A stretch of DNA of 43,505 bases, from assembly GCA_025927575.1 (NCBI GenBank), contig JAICLJ010000018.1, positions 1 through 43,505 on the forward strand, read 5' to 3'. The DNA comes from Bryobacteraceae bacterium. GTDB taxonomy: Bacteria; Acidobacteriota; Terriglobia; Bryobacterales; Bryobacteraceae. The notes beneath the pieces were generated by a model. That model saw nothing but the letters and a program-made list of their open reading frames with translations, was not told the origin of the DNA and did no database searches. The position numbers and the translations under genes were made by a program. Shown here one piece after another: positions 24,530-32,404 of the stretch (within the stretch, counting starts at the first letter, position 1; every line of letters starts with the position of its first letter).

Positions 24530-25408
24530 ATGAACGGAATCGTTCTAATTGACAAGCCCTCCGGCTGCACCAGTCACGACGTCGTGAACCGCTGGCGCCG
24601 GCTGGCAAAAACGAAGCGCGCGGGACACCTGGGAACACTCGACCCCCTGGCCACCGGTCTTTTAGTCCTCGTAACCGGGACGGCGACTCGCCTGGCGCAG
24701 TTTTTTGAAAGCAACGACAAAACCTATGAAGCCGAAATAGGGCTGGGATTTGTGTCCGACACTTTCGACGCAGACGGCACTGTGACGGCCACGAACAGGC
24801 CGGTTCCGGCCCCAGAAGATATAATCGAAGCGCTTGGCGGATTCCGCGGCGTGATCATGCAAGTGCCCCCGCCGGTCTCGGCGAAAAAGATTGGCGGAAT
24901 CCCCGCTTACAAGCTGGCCAGGAAACAGCAACCGGTCCTTCTCACTCCGGTCGAGGTGGAAGTGAAGCAACTCGATCTACGCGAAATAGCGGGCGAAACG
25001 GTGCGCTTCACCATCACGTGTTCCGCCGGCACGTATATTCGCGGCATTGCCCACGATCTTGGCGAAAAGCTCGGCTGCGGAGCCCTCATTACCTCTTTAC
25101 GGCGGACCACAAGTGGAGAATTCAATGTGGAGGACTCCTGGACTTTTGAGCAGCTCGAGCAGATGTCGGCATCCGCGAACCTCGAGGAGGCGGTGATCCC
25201 GTCCGCTAAGCTTCTCCCCGCATTCCCCTGCGTTCACGTCGACGATATCGGCGAGATGCGCATACGGCAGGGCAGGGAATTTCGAGCATCTCCATTCGCG
25301 GTGCGGCTGGGGGCGCCGTTTGTGAAAGTCGTTTCATCTTCGGGCGATCTCATCGCTATCGGCCAGTTAAAGTTCCCTAATGTGTATCACCCGATGATGG
25401 TGCTCTAG
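24530..25408 (+). CDS. truB: tRNA pseudouridine(55) synthase
   Basis: TruB makes pseudouridine 55 in the T loop of tRNA. The 292-residue protein has MNGIVLIDKPSGCTSHDVVN, then RAGHLGTLDPLATGLL with the catalytic aspartate D38, YEAEIGLGFVSDTFDADG, the KKIGGIPAYKLAR segment and FTITCSAGTYIRGIAHDLGE. A C-terminal PUA-like part follows. Elsewhere truB often lies beside rbfA, infB or ribF; here it stands alone, which suggests local rearrangement. The ATG at 24530 is preceded by a short GGAA. Confidence 0.96.
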   Translation: MNGIVLIDKPSGCTSHDVVNRWRRLAKTKRAGHLGTLDPLATGLLVLVTGTATRLAQFFESNDKTYEAEIGLGFVSDTFDADGTVTATNRPVPAPEDIIEALGGFRGVIMQVPPPVSAKKIGGIPAYKLARKQQPVLLTPVEVEVKQLDLREIAGETVRFTITCSAGTYIRGIAHDLGEKLGCGALITSLRRTTSGEFNVEDSWTFEQLEQMSASANLEEAVIPSAKLLPAFPCVHVDDIGEMRIRQGREFRASPFAVRLGAPFVKVVSSSGDLIAIGQLKFPNVYHPMMVL

Positions 25409-25420
25409 CGTCATAAATTA

Positions 25421-25443
25421 GCAAGAGGCCGACTGGGCCTTGC
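25421..25443. terminator. Possible terminator hairpin after truB
   Basis: GCAA-GA-GGCC and GGCC-TTGC can pair as an eight-base stem with a two-base bulge and loop GACTG, 12 bases past the truB stop codon. There is no T run, so factor-independent termination is uncertain. Confidence 0.3.
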
Positions 25444-25487
25444 ATGTGTGTTACACAGGAGGAATCCTGCTCGTCCTTACAACGATC

Positions 25488-25820
25488 ATGAGGAATCGAA
25501 TTGTCCGGCTGCTAATGCCGGCTATCCTGCTCAGCTTGCTGGCGTGCGCGCAGGATGCTCCGAAGAAGCCGGCGCATCCGCACCCGCAGTTCTTTGCTGG
25601 TACGGTTACCGAACTCGACTCTACCCACATCACCGTTTCGCGGAGCGTGCTGGGCCGCCCGCCCGAGCATAGAACCTTCCTCATCGAATCGACCACGAAG
25701 ATGAGCAAAGATCTTCGGACGAAGGAGCGCGTTACGGTGCGTTACCGTAGCGATCCGGATGCAGACGTTGCGCTGGAGATTCTGGTGCGGACTCGCGCAA
25801 GAACGCCGCATCCAGGTTGA
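25488..25820 (+). CDS. Small exported protein of unknown function (DUF5666-like fold)
   Basis: A 110-residue protein with a signal peptide or lipoprotein-like leader (MRNRIVRLLMPAILLSLLAC, then AQDAPKKP); the single cysteine in LLAC could be a lipobox. The mature part, FFAGTVTELDSTHITVSRSV and later RTFLIESTTKMS and RVTVRYRSDPDADVALEI, looks like the small beta-barrel of DUF5666-type proteins. Function unknown. The ATG at 25488 sits 25 bases from the best Shine-Dalgarno (AGGAGG at 25457-25462), so translation may instead start at an in-frame CTG at 25467, adding seven residues to the leader. It converges with cdsA. Confidence 0.65.
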   Translation: MRNRIVRLLMPAILLSLLACAQDAPKKPAHPHPQFFAGTVTELDSTHITVSRSVLGRPPEHRTFLIESTTKMSKDLRTKERVTVRYRSDPDADVALEILVRTRARTPHPG

Positions 25821-25858
25821 AGGCAATAGCCTCGAGGCGTGCGCTCCGCCAACTTTAG

Positions 25859-26626
25859 TTAACCGAGCAGCAGCGTCAGCGCGTACACGACGGGCAAAGC
25901 GAATAAACTGCTATCGACACGGTCGAGCATCCCGCCATGTCCGGGCAGCATTTTCCCACTGTCCTTCACGCCTGCGCCGCGCTTAATAGCGGATTCGGCA
26001 AGATCGCCGAATTGACCGGCGATGTTTGCCACCACGGCGATCACTGCGACCTTCCACAAGGCGACATCCGGCTGAAAATAGCCCATGTAAATGAGCCCAA
26101 ATACAAGTGAACCAAGAATCGAGCCGGCCGCTCCCTCCCAGCTTTTTTTCGGGCTTACGACGGGCGCCATGCGGTGATGCCCGAAGGCCCGGCCTGTGTA
26201 GTAGGCGGCCGAGTCGCCGGCCCAGTTCAGCGCGACGGCGAAAAACATCCAGTGGACGCTTTTGATTCTCAGCAGTTCGGCGAAACGCCACGGGAGAAAT
26301 GTATAAATGGCGCCGAGGAACTCCGCCGAAACCGCCGGAAGCACATCGCGTAAGTTATCGTCGCGCAGCGCAGCAATCAGAGCAAGGATGGCGAGCAAGC
26401 TCAGGCCCAGGGGAACGTAACCCGGCGCAAAGAGAAAAAGAACACCAGCCAGGGCGCCAAAAAGCGAAGGGCGGCGGATTCCGTGTGCTGCCACGATGCC
26501 CGTGTACTCCCAGTAGCACGTCAGCGCAACATAGAGCGCGACGATCTTGAAAATTACGAGCGGCGCAAGGAAAATGACGTAGGATGCGGCCAGCGCAAGC
26601 AGGACCCCGGTGATCACCCGCTTCAT
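25859..26626 (-). CDS. cdsA: Phosphatidate cytidylyltransferase
   Basis: CdsA makes CDP-diacylglycerol from phosphatidic acid and CTP, the branch point of phospholipid synthesis, in the inner membrane. The 255-residue protein is a chain of hydrophobic helices ending in the family signature: SPKKSWEGAAGSILGS, then SAIKRGAGVKDSGKMLPGHG followed by GMLDRVDSSLFALPV. It lies 25 bases downstream of uppS in the common uppS-cdsA order and is the last gene of the minus-strand run that begins with HU. It converges with the small secreted-protein gene. Confidence 0.95.
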   Translation of the reverse strand: MKRVITGVLLALAASYVIFLAPLVIFKIVALYVALTCYWEYTGIVAAHGIRRPSLFGALAGVLFLFAPGYVPLGLSLLAILALIAALRDDNLRDVLPAVSAEFLGAIYTFLPWRFAELLRIKSVHWMFFAVALNWAGDSAAYYTGRAFGHHRMAPVVSPKKSWEGAAGSILGSLVFGLIYMGYFQPDVALWKVAVIAVVANIAGQFGDLAESAIKRGAGVKDSGKMLPGHGGMLDRVDSSLFALPVVYALTLLLG

Positions 26627-26651
26627 AGACGGCGCGTTACGTTCATCGCTC

Positions 26652-27494
26652 TTAGCGAGATGGGACTTCCAGTGCTTCCAGGATTAGCTCCGATTCGTCC
26701 AGGGACGTAACGGGGCTGGGCCGCATGATGCCCCCGAAGCGGCGTTCGCGATTCTGATAATCGAGGACGGCTTCCAGGAGATTCATGCGCGTAAAATCCG
26801 GCCATAGCGTGTCGGTCACATAGAGCTCGGAATAGGCGATTTGCCAGAGAAGGAAATTGCTGATGCGCATTTCTCCCGAAGTGCGGATGAGAAGATCGGG
26901 ATCTCGAAGACCGGATGTATACAGGTGGGAAGCGATGGTGTCCTCGGTCACTTCGAGCGACTCGAGTGTGCCTTCCAGCCGCGCGTTGTCGATCATGGCG
27001 TTTACGGCATCTACGATTTCCGTCCGGCCGCCATAATTGATCGCGAGATTCAGGCGCATGCCGCGATTGTGCGAGGTTGTATCCATCACGCGTTGCAAAT
27101 CGTCCTGGACGGGCGTGGGCAATGACTCAACCCGGCCAATGGCCACCAGCTGAATATCGTTTTTCATCAACGTGGTTAGTTCGCGGCGCAGGTAATACCG
27201 AAGCAAGCGCCACAGCCCTTCCACCTCGTGCCTCGGTCTTTTCCAGTTCTCGACCGAGAATGCGTAAAGCGTGAGCGTCTCGATGCCCATCCGCGCGCAC
27301 GTTTCCGCCGTTGTGCGGACTACGCTGACTCCGGCGCGATGGCCGAGAATTCGCGGGAAGTTACGTTGGCGCGCCCAACGCCCGTTCCCGTCCATGATGA
27401 TGGCGATATGTGAAGGCAGCCGCTTCGGATCAATTTGGATGGCAAGTCGCCAATCGGGCTCCTCAGGCGTCAACGCCTGCAGCAATTCCTTCAT
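26652..27494 (-). CDS. uppS: Isoprenyl (undecaprenyl) diphosphate synthase
   Basis: UppS builds the C55 lipid carrier used for peptidoglycan and other glycans by adding isopentenyl units to farnesyl diphosphate. The 280-residue cytosolic protein has the cis-prenyltransferase motif HIAIIMDGNGRWARQR with catalytic D35, then ILGHRAGVSVVR, LTLYAFSVENWKRP, LNLAINYGGRTEIVDA and DPDLLIRTSGEMRISNFLLW. The N-terminus has about 25 extra residues before the core. It lies 36 bases after the prepilin peptidase stop and 25 bases before cdsA, so the three are likely cotranscribed. Confidence 0.96.
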   Translation of the reverse strand: MKELLQALTPEEPDWRLAIQIDPKRLPSHIAIIMDGNGRWARQRNFPRILGHRAGVSVVRTTAETCARMGIETLTLYAFSVENWKRPRHEVEGLWRLLRYYLRRELTTLMKNDIQLVAIGRVESLPTPVQDDLQRVMDTTSHNRGMRLNLAINYGGRTEIVDAVNAMIDNARLEGTLESLEVTEDTIASHLYTSGLRDPDLLIRTSGEMRISNFLLWQIAYSELYVTDTLWPDFTRMNLLEAVLDYQNRERRFGGIMRPSPVTSLDESELILEALEVPSR

Positions 27495-27530
27495 GTCGTA
27501 AAGTCCTATCGTACACCAAGTCGATGCGTG

Positions 27531-28364
27531 TTAATAGCCGTTAAGGCGCTGCCACCACTGAATGATGCGAGGCCCCCAAAAGGCCGCGACAACCCCTCCA
27601 ATACACAAGAACGTGCCCAAAGGCAGGGCGTGGGTTCGCGGGTCCTTCTTCCTAACCAGGATATAACCGCCGCCGAGAATCGCCCCGCCTAGGGCGCCTA
27701 GCATCATCGCCAGGATCCCTTGCCCCAGTCCGAGGAAGGTTCCGAGCATTGCCAGCAGCTTCACGTCTCCCCAGCCCGGCGGAATAATGCCGCGCAGCCG
27801 TGTATAGGCGTATGCGAAAGCCGCAAAGGGCACGGACAGGAGGAAAGCCGCTATCGCAGAGTTCATCAGAGAGACACCGAGCGTGCCAGCTCGCGGCGCA
27901 AGCAGCGCAGCCGGGCCGTCGAAGAGCGGCACAAACAAAGAAAAACCGAGGCCGACGACAATGCCGCCGAGCGTCAGTTCATCGGGCAGCAGGCGAGTCT
28001 CGGCGTCCGTCCAGAAGAGGATCACCATCAGGCAGCCGAATACGGTCCACTTCAAAGCGGCCGTTGTGAGTCCGAACTGGACGATGGTTCTCGCGAACAA
28101 TGCCGCGGTCATGACCTCGACAATCGGGTAGCGCCAGCCTATCAGCCCTTTGCAAGCGCGGCAGCGGCCGCCCAGCAGAAGGTAGCTCAACAGCGGAAGG
28201 TTGTCGTACCAGCGAATCTGCCGTTGGCAGGACGGACAAAACGAGCGGGGCGCGACGATCGAGAGGTCGCGCGGCAAACGGTAAATACAGACATTCAGAA
28301 AGCTGCCGAATACAAGGCCGAACACGCCGGCGATGAAAACAAAAATGCCGGTCATATCAGCCAC
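27531..28364 (-). CDS. pilD: Prepilin peptidase / N-methyltransferase (A24)
   Basis: A polytopic inner-membrane aspartyl protease that cuts type IV prepilin-like leaders and methylates the new N-terminus. The 277-residue protein starts with a methyltransferase-type N-terminal domain (GSFLNVCIYRLPRDLSI) carrying the zinc-type cysteines C43, C46, C68 and C71. The catalytic aspartates are D120 in FWTDAETRLLPDELTLGG and D200 in PPGWGDVKLLAMLG. Domain set and length are complete. It overlaps the upstream glycosyltransferase gene by 8 bases. No pilin genes are near, so substrates lie elsewhere in the genome. Confidence 0.94.
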   Translation of the reverse strand: MADMTGIFVFIAGVFGLVFGSFLNVCIYRLPRDLSIVAPRSFCPSCQRQIRWYDNLPLLSYLLLGGRCRACKGLIGWRYPIVEVMTAALFARTIVQFGLTTAALKWTVFGCLMVILFWTDAETRLLPDELTLGGIVVGLGFSLFVPLFDGPAALLAPRAGTLGVSLMNSAIAAFLLSVPFAAFAYAYTRLRGIIPPGWGDVKLLAMLGTFLGLGQGILAMMLGALGGAILGGGYILVRKKDPRTHALPLGTFLCIGGVVAAFWGPRIIQWWQRLNGY

Positions 28365-29259
28365 TTAGCGCTTTTTCGTACGAGGCTAGAGTGCCGTCGA
28401 TCAGACGTCCAATCGAGAATTTGTCGGCGACACGGATCTTCGCGGCGGCAATGATTCCGGCCGCGAGATCGCGATTGCGGGATAGCTCGGTCATAGCGGA
28501 AGCAATTCCTTCCGGATCGTTGTCTGTGTACAGCCCCGAGACTCCGTCTTCGAAAACTTCCGCCAGGCCGCCTATGCGGCTGGCGATGACGGGGATGCCC
28601 ATCGTCATCGCCAGTAGAGCCGCCGACCCAAGCCCTTCGGACCGTGTGATGTAAACGAACATCGAAGCTCGTGCCAGGTCGCGAGTCAGATTGTCGGAGA
28701 AATGGACTGGGACGGGAGTGAACGAGGCTGCTTGTTCAATCAGGTCGCGTCCTTTGAGTGGATCCCTCGACGCCAGGGCGACCGCGGGAGCACCGCTGCT
28801 CCATTCAGCGAGTGGCGCGGGCGCGATGGCATCGTAGACGAGATCGATACGCTCCGGTGGGACGCCGGCGGTGATCAGTTGCGAGGTGACGAATTTCGAG
28901 ACCGCCAGATACCGTGTGGCGCGCGCGTATTTCCAGCGGGAGATCGCGCTCCTGCGGACTGGAAAGGCGACACGGCGCGAAACCACAAACGGCTTTCTCG
29001 ACGCCACGGCCGCTTCAGTGTGGGCGTAGGCGTCGTGTACATGTACGATGTCGCACTTGCGCGAAAACCGCCAGATACTGCTAAGATCTGCGACGCGGGT
29101 TGGGATGTTCTCGGCCACGGCTGCTTGAAAGAGCGGGCTGCCGGAACAGGCGAGCAATAGATTTTCGTGGCCCCGCTTCCCAAGCGCGCGTATGAGAAGT
29201 AGTACCTGATGCTGGCCTCCGCGCATTTCACTTCCGATATCGATATGGAGGATATTCAC
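28357..29259 (-). CDS. Glycosyltransferase family 4-like (group 1)
   Basis: A retaining GT-B glycosyltransferase of about 300 residues: NILHIDIGSEMRGGQHQVLL at the start, CDIVHVHDAYAHTEAA in the N-terminal domain, and RSEGLGSAALLAMTMGIPVI with IGGLAEVFEDGVSGLYT in the nucleotide-sugar domain (an E-x7-E-like motif, second position altered). The start was set at the GTG at 29259, directly before the conserved strand and nine bases after GGAAGGA; an ATG at 29301 would add 14 unconserved residues. Likely builds lipopolysaccharide or another surface glycan with the neighbouring GT2; the sugar is unknown. The 3' end overlaps pilD by 8 bases. Confidence 0.85.
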   Translation of the reverse strand: MNILHIDIGSEMRGGQHQVLLLIRALGKRGHENLLLACSGSPLFQAAVAENIPTRVADLSSIWRFSRKCDIVHVHDAYAHTEAAVASRKPFVVSRRVAFPVRRSAISRWKYARATRYLAVSKFVTSQLITAGVPPERIDLVYDAIAPAPLAEWSSGAPAVALASRDPLKGRDLIEQAASFTPVPVHFSDNLTRDLARASMFVYITRSEGLGSAALLAMTMGIPVIASRIGGLAEVFEDGVSGLYTDNDPEGIASAMTELSRNRDLAAGIIAAAKIRVADKFSIGRLIDGTLASYEKALSG

Positions 29260-29308
29260 CTGCTGCCATCCTTCCAATACAGGCAAGCTCTGGCCGGGCA
29301 TACCCGGA

Positions 29309-29417
29309 CCCTACGAGAATTCTCGATGTAGGGGCGAGGCATGCCGCGCGCTTCGGGGTTCAGCGTGGCGCAGACTCTCAGCCCGACGCCCCGACACTCG
29401 TGTCGAGGCTTGCCTCG
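29309..29417. repeat. Palindrome cluster between two glycosyltransferase genes
   Basis: The 25 bases at 29309-29333 form a near-perfect palindrome (CCCTACGAGAA facing TTCTCGATGTAGGG) centred on GAATTC. Further on are CGACAC-TC-GTGTCG (about 29394-29407) and CGAGGC-TT-GCCTCG (29404-29417), both hairpins with two-base loops. GGGGCG at 29331 and CGCCCC near 29390 can also pair, enclosing the middle. The style (short loops, GC-rich arms, intergenic) resembles the cluster at 10919-11060. Confidence 0.55.
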
Positions 29418-29427
29418 GGCTCGTACA

Positions 29428-30186
29428 CTACGCATCGCGCCCCGGTTGCATGTTCCTTGCCTTCATATATTTCATGAAATTGTAGAAGGCAGCCATGTAG
29501 GCAATGGTTAGTCCCTCCGCGCCGTCCAAAAATCCGCGGCCCAAAACATAGGTGCGGAAAAACGTCCAGGGTGGATCCAGCAGCAGCCGGGCGAGCGTGA
29601 TCTTTCCCCTGCTCGAAACAATCTGCTCCGCTGCGAGCGTGGTATAGCGATCCATTGATTTCACGTGTTCCGTGATAGAGCTGCAGGTGAAGTGCAGAAT
29701 ATTCGATTGAAGATGTCCGATGCGGCCCTCAACAATCACGCTCTCGTGAACGAATTCGCCAACCCATCTCGCCTTTCGCCTGTCGAACAGCCGGACTTTT
29801 CTATCCGGGTACCAGCCGCCGTGCAGGATCCAGCGCCCCAGGTATTGCGCGAGCCTCGGCATGGTGTACCCGTCGTACTGAGGACCGCCTTTTTTGATCT
29901 GCCAGATCTCGGCCTCGAGCGCTTCACTCAAGCTTTCATCCGCGTCGAGCGATAAGATCCAGTCGTTCTGAGCAAGCTCGGCCGCAATATTTTTCTGCGC
30001 GGCGTATCCGTGCCAGGACGCTTCGACGACGCGTGCGCCAAGATTTGAGGCGATTTCCACCGTACGATCGATGGACCCGCTATCGAGCACCAGGATCTCA
30101 TCGCAGCACCGCAAACTCTCGATGACACGGGCGATGTTGCGCTCTTCGTTATAGGTAATGATCGTTGCGGAGATCTTCAGCGGCAT
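29428..30186 (-). CDS. Glycosyltransferase family 2, WaaE/KdtX-like
   Basis: An inverting GT-A enzyme of about 250 residues: ISATIITYNEERNIARVIES, then EILVLDSGSIDRTVEIA, and the metal-binding acidic cluster in WILSLDADESLSEALEAEI. The C-terminal half (WYPDRKVRLFDRRKARWVGE, then FVHESVIVEG) is characteristic of the WaaE/KdtX group, which adds glucose to lipopolysaccharide core heptose. The precise acceptor in this organism is unknown. The start ATG at 30186 directly precedes the first conserved strand; an ATG three codons upstream (30195) is also possible. It follows the M50 protease by 48 bases and is separated from the next gene by the palindrome cluster. Confidence 0.88.
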   Translation of the reverse strand: MPLKISATIITYNEERNIARVIESLRCCDEILVLDSGSIDRTVEIASNLGARVVEASWHGYAAQKNIAAELAQNDWILSLDADESLSEALEAEIWQIKKGGPQYDGYTMPRLAQYLGRWILHGGWYPDRKVRLFDRRKARWVGEFVHESVIVEGRIGHLQSNILHFTCSSITEHVKSMDRYTTLAAEQIVSSRGKITLARLLLDPPWTFFRTYVLGRGFLDGAEGLTIAYMAAFYNFMKYMKARNMQPGRDA

Positions 30187-30234
30187 AATCGCCATCCAGC
30201 GCGGTCTTGCCCGGGCCGAACCAGCCCTTGCACT

Positions 30235-31182
30235 CTATCGCATGCTTACAGGCGTTAAAGATAGCGAGATAACCAGGATCGCAAATGCCGCCGCCGCGAT
30301 CCACCGTCGTTTGGCGTTGAGCGGCGTTTCGTCGTAAACGAGAGGATGGCGGATTCCCAAGATGAATAGGATCACTGCCCAGAACAACCAACTGAGCGAA
30401 AAGTAAGCCATCGGCAAAAGCAGCAGCAGGAACAACCACGACACCATCTTATGAACACGGCCGAACAGCGCGTACAGAATGTGTCCGCCGTCAAGCTGCC
30501 CGACGGGCAGGAGGTTGATGGCGGTGGCCAATAAGCCGGCCCAGGCCGCTTGGGCGAATGGATGAAGCGCGATGTCGCTGGCAGGCGTGCCCGGAAACCG
30601 GAGCCATTCGACAAATCGCATCAGCAAGGGCGTCCCGAAAGTGAAATCGCCGCTGGTCGCGATATGCGGTATCACCCGTGATTGCGCGATGCCGGCCACA
30701 AGAAATGGAACCAGCACCACAAACCCGGCGATGGGCCCTGAAACGCCGATATCGAAGAGAGTACGGCGAGTAAAAATGGGCGACTTGATCCGGATAAACG
30801 CTCCGAAGGTCCCCAGCAGCAGTGGAGAGGGCAAGAAAAACGGCAGTGTCGCGTCGACATTCGATCGCCGGCATGCGACATAGTGGCCTAGTTCGTGCGC
30901 CAACAGGATGACCAGCAGCGGCAGTGAGAACATGAGCCCCCTGAGCACGGCGGTGTTTCCTTCAAACAGCAGTGGATAGCCGGCCCAGATTAAATCTGCG
31001 TTGAATGGTTCCCCGGCGTAGAAACAAGCGGCAATCGCTGCCCCGTAGACGGTGGTCGTCACAAGCGTGAAAAGCAGCAGCAGCCCGTTAACCCACCATC
31101 GCCCATGCCAGCGTGCGGGATCTTCTGCTTCCCGGATTTGACTCAGAGGAGGAAGTGGCCGGAAATAGCCAGGCTCAGACAC
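30235..31182 (-). CDS. Site-2 protease-like M50 membrane metallopeptidase
   Basis: A 315-residue polytopic membrane protein with the zinc motif H96-E97-L-G-H100 (VILLAHELGHYVACRRS) and the third ligand D231 in AINLLPVGQLDGGHILYALF. GVSGPIAGFVV lies between, as in the EGY-like and cyanobacterial S2P group. There is no PDZ domain, so it is not an RseP-type protease. Such enzymes cut transmembrane segments of regulators or lipidated proteins; the substrate is unknown. It begins 5 bases after the HU gene stop, so it is certainly on the HU transcript. Confidence 0.9.
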   Translation of the reverse strand: MSEPGYFRPLPPLSQIREAEDPARWHGRWWVNGLLLLFTLVTTTVYGAAIAACFYAGEPFNADLIWAGYPLLFEGNTAVLRGLMFSLPLLVILLAHELGHYVACRRSNVDATLPFFLPSPLLLGTFGAFIRIKSPIFTRRTLFDIGVSGPIAGFVVLVPFLVAGIAQSRVIPHIATSGDFTFGTPLLMRFVEWLRFPGTPASDIALHPFAQAAWAGLLATAINLLPVGQLDGGHILYALFGRVHKMVSWLFLLLLLPMAYFSLSWLFWAVILFILGIRHPLVYDETPLNAKRRWIAAAAFAILVISLSLTPVSMR

Positions 31183-31187
31183 GAAGA

Positions 31188-31457
31188 TTACTGTAGTGTC
31201 TGCAGTTCTTTACCCGGTTTGAATCGAACCGCCTTACCCGGCGGAATGGCTACCTCTGCGCCGGTCCGTGGATTTCTGCCGATACCCGTTTTCCGTGGAC
31301 GTACATTGAAAATGCCAAACCCGCGTAATTCAATGCGGTCGCCCTCGCTCAGCGCCTTCTTCATTGTGTCGAAAACGGTTTCTACGGCCATTTCCGCTTT
31401 GGTTTTGGTTATCCCGGTCCGGTTTACGACCTCGTTAATGATGTCGAGCTTGATCAA
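31188..31457 (-). CDS. HU/IHF family DNA-binding protein
   Basis: An 89-residue nucleoid protein with the full HU signature: IINEVVNRTGITKTKAEMAV, then RIELRGFGIFNVRPRKTGIG, RNPRTGAEVAIPPGKAVRFK and PGKEL. The proline in the NPRTG arm tip is the residue that intercalates in bent DNA. It starts with TTG (31455-31457), supported by GGAGG four bases upstream; there is no ATG before the conserved start. It is the first gene of the minus-strand run leading through the M50 protease and glycosyltransferases to cdsA. An IHF-like subunit is the alternative. Confidence 0.95.
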   Translation of the reverse strand: MIKLDIINEVVNRTGITKTKAEMAVETVFDTMKKALSEGDRIELRGFGIFNVRPRKTGIGRNPRTGAEVAIPPGKAVRFKPGKELQTLQ

Positions 31458-31521
31458 GCGTCCTCCCCGAGCTTCAAGATTGGTTTTCTAATCCGCCGGT
31501 GAGTGCGGCGTCCCAATCCCG

Positions 31522-31551
31522 ATGATAATAAGGAAGTTAGCGACTTGTCAA
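31522..31551 (-). promoter_or_regulatory. Sigma70-type promoter for the HU-led operon
   Basis: On the minus strand a perfect -35 TTGACA (31551-31546) is followed after 18 bases by TATCAT (31527-31522); an overlapping TATTAT at 31530-31525 gives a 15-base spacing. It lies about 65 bases upstream of the HU start codon. This is the clearest consensus promoter I saw in the window. Confidence 0.65.
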
Positions 31552-31721
31552 CGAAAGTCGCCCGATCTTCAAAGCCCATTGGTCCCGGTAGCTTTTGCTT
31601 GGGCCTCCGAGACAAAAATACCTGATTCTACTGAGAGCCCTTGCGTCTAAAAGGAAACTTATTTATAGAAATCAGTCTCTTACAGTTTGGATAGGGATTT
31701 GCAACTGGAAAACCGGACAGT

Positions 31722-32219
31722 ATGGATCCAATGAATGTCATGAAAACGGTCAAAATCCTAGTCGTGGAGGACAGCCCGAGCGATGTGCGTTTGATCCGTG
31801 AGGCGCTTCGCGAAGCGCCAATGGTAGTCCACATGACAGTGGCGCGGGACGGCGTTGAGGCGACAGACTATCTTTACCATTGTAAAAAAGCACATTCTGC
31901 GCTGCCGGATGTAATCCTCCTGGACCTGAACCTCCCCAGAAAGACCGGCCGGGAAGTATTAATGGAAGTCAAGGGCGATCCGGATCTGAAGCAGATTCCG
32001 GTCCTGGTGATGACCAGTTCTTATGACGAGGACGACATCGCCCAGGCATACAGTCTAAATGCGAACTGTTATATCCGAAAGCCGATCGATCTTATAGAAT
32101 ATCAGCGCGTCGTGCGAGCCATTGAGGATTTTTGGTTTCTGACGGTTACCCTGCCGGAAACCTACGGTGCGCCACTGCAGGCTTCCGTTTTAGGGCCGTC
32201 CGGCCACCGGATTCATTAA
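31722..32219 (+). CDS. CheY/Rcp1-like single-domain response regulator
   Basis: A 165-residue stand-alone receiver with all key residues: acidic pair E16-D17 (ILVVEDSPSD), phosphoacceptor D68 (VILLDLNLPRKTG), the Ser/Thr in VLVMTSSYDEDD and the lysine in CYIRKPIDL. The RKTGREVLMEVKGDPDLKQI spacing is that of the Rcp1 group that usually works with phytochrome-like or hybrid kinases. There is no output domain and no adjacent kinase. The C-terminal AIEDFWFLTVTLPETY is shared with the degenerate receiver at 20568. Three in-frame ATGs (31722, 31731, 31740) are possible starts; none has a strong ribosome binding site. It is divergent from HU. Confidence 0.9.
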   Translation: MDPMNVMKTVKILVVEDSPSDVRLIREALREAPMVVHMTVARDGVEATDYLYHCKKAHSALPDVILLDLNLPRKTGREVLMEVKGDPDLKQIPVLVMTSSYDEDDIAQAYSLNANCYIRKPIDLIEYQRVVRAIEDFWFLTVTLPETYGAPLQASVLGPSGHRIH

Positions 32220-32404
32220 TTCACGCACAACTTCTCCGACCCGCTAAGTGCGGCGGGCTCCGGTTTGTGGCGGCTTGACAGGTCGCCTCATGCTTTACCC
32301 AGCAGTAGTTCCCTGCGCGGCATTCCAGACCAAGGTTCCAACGTCAACAGCCAATCCGCTCCAAGCTCCACCCGATAAGGTTAAATCGGTTAAAGGAGTA
32401 GATC

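Noticed and set aside
27720-28454. Long plus-strand frame over prepilin peptidase
   Set aside because: Composition is Arg/Gln-rich and opposite a gene with all catalytic residues; treated as an antisense artefact.
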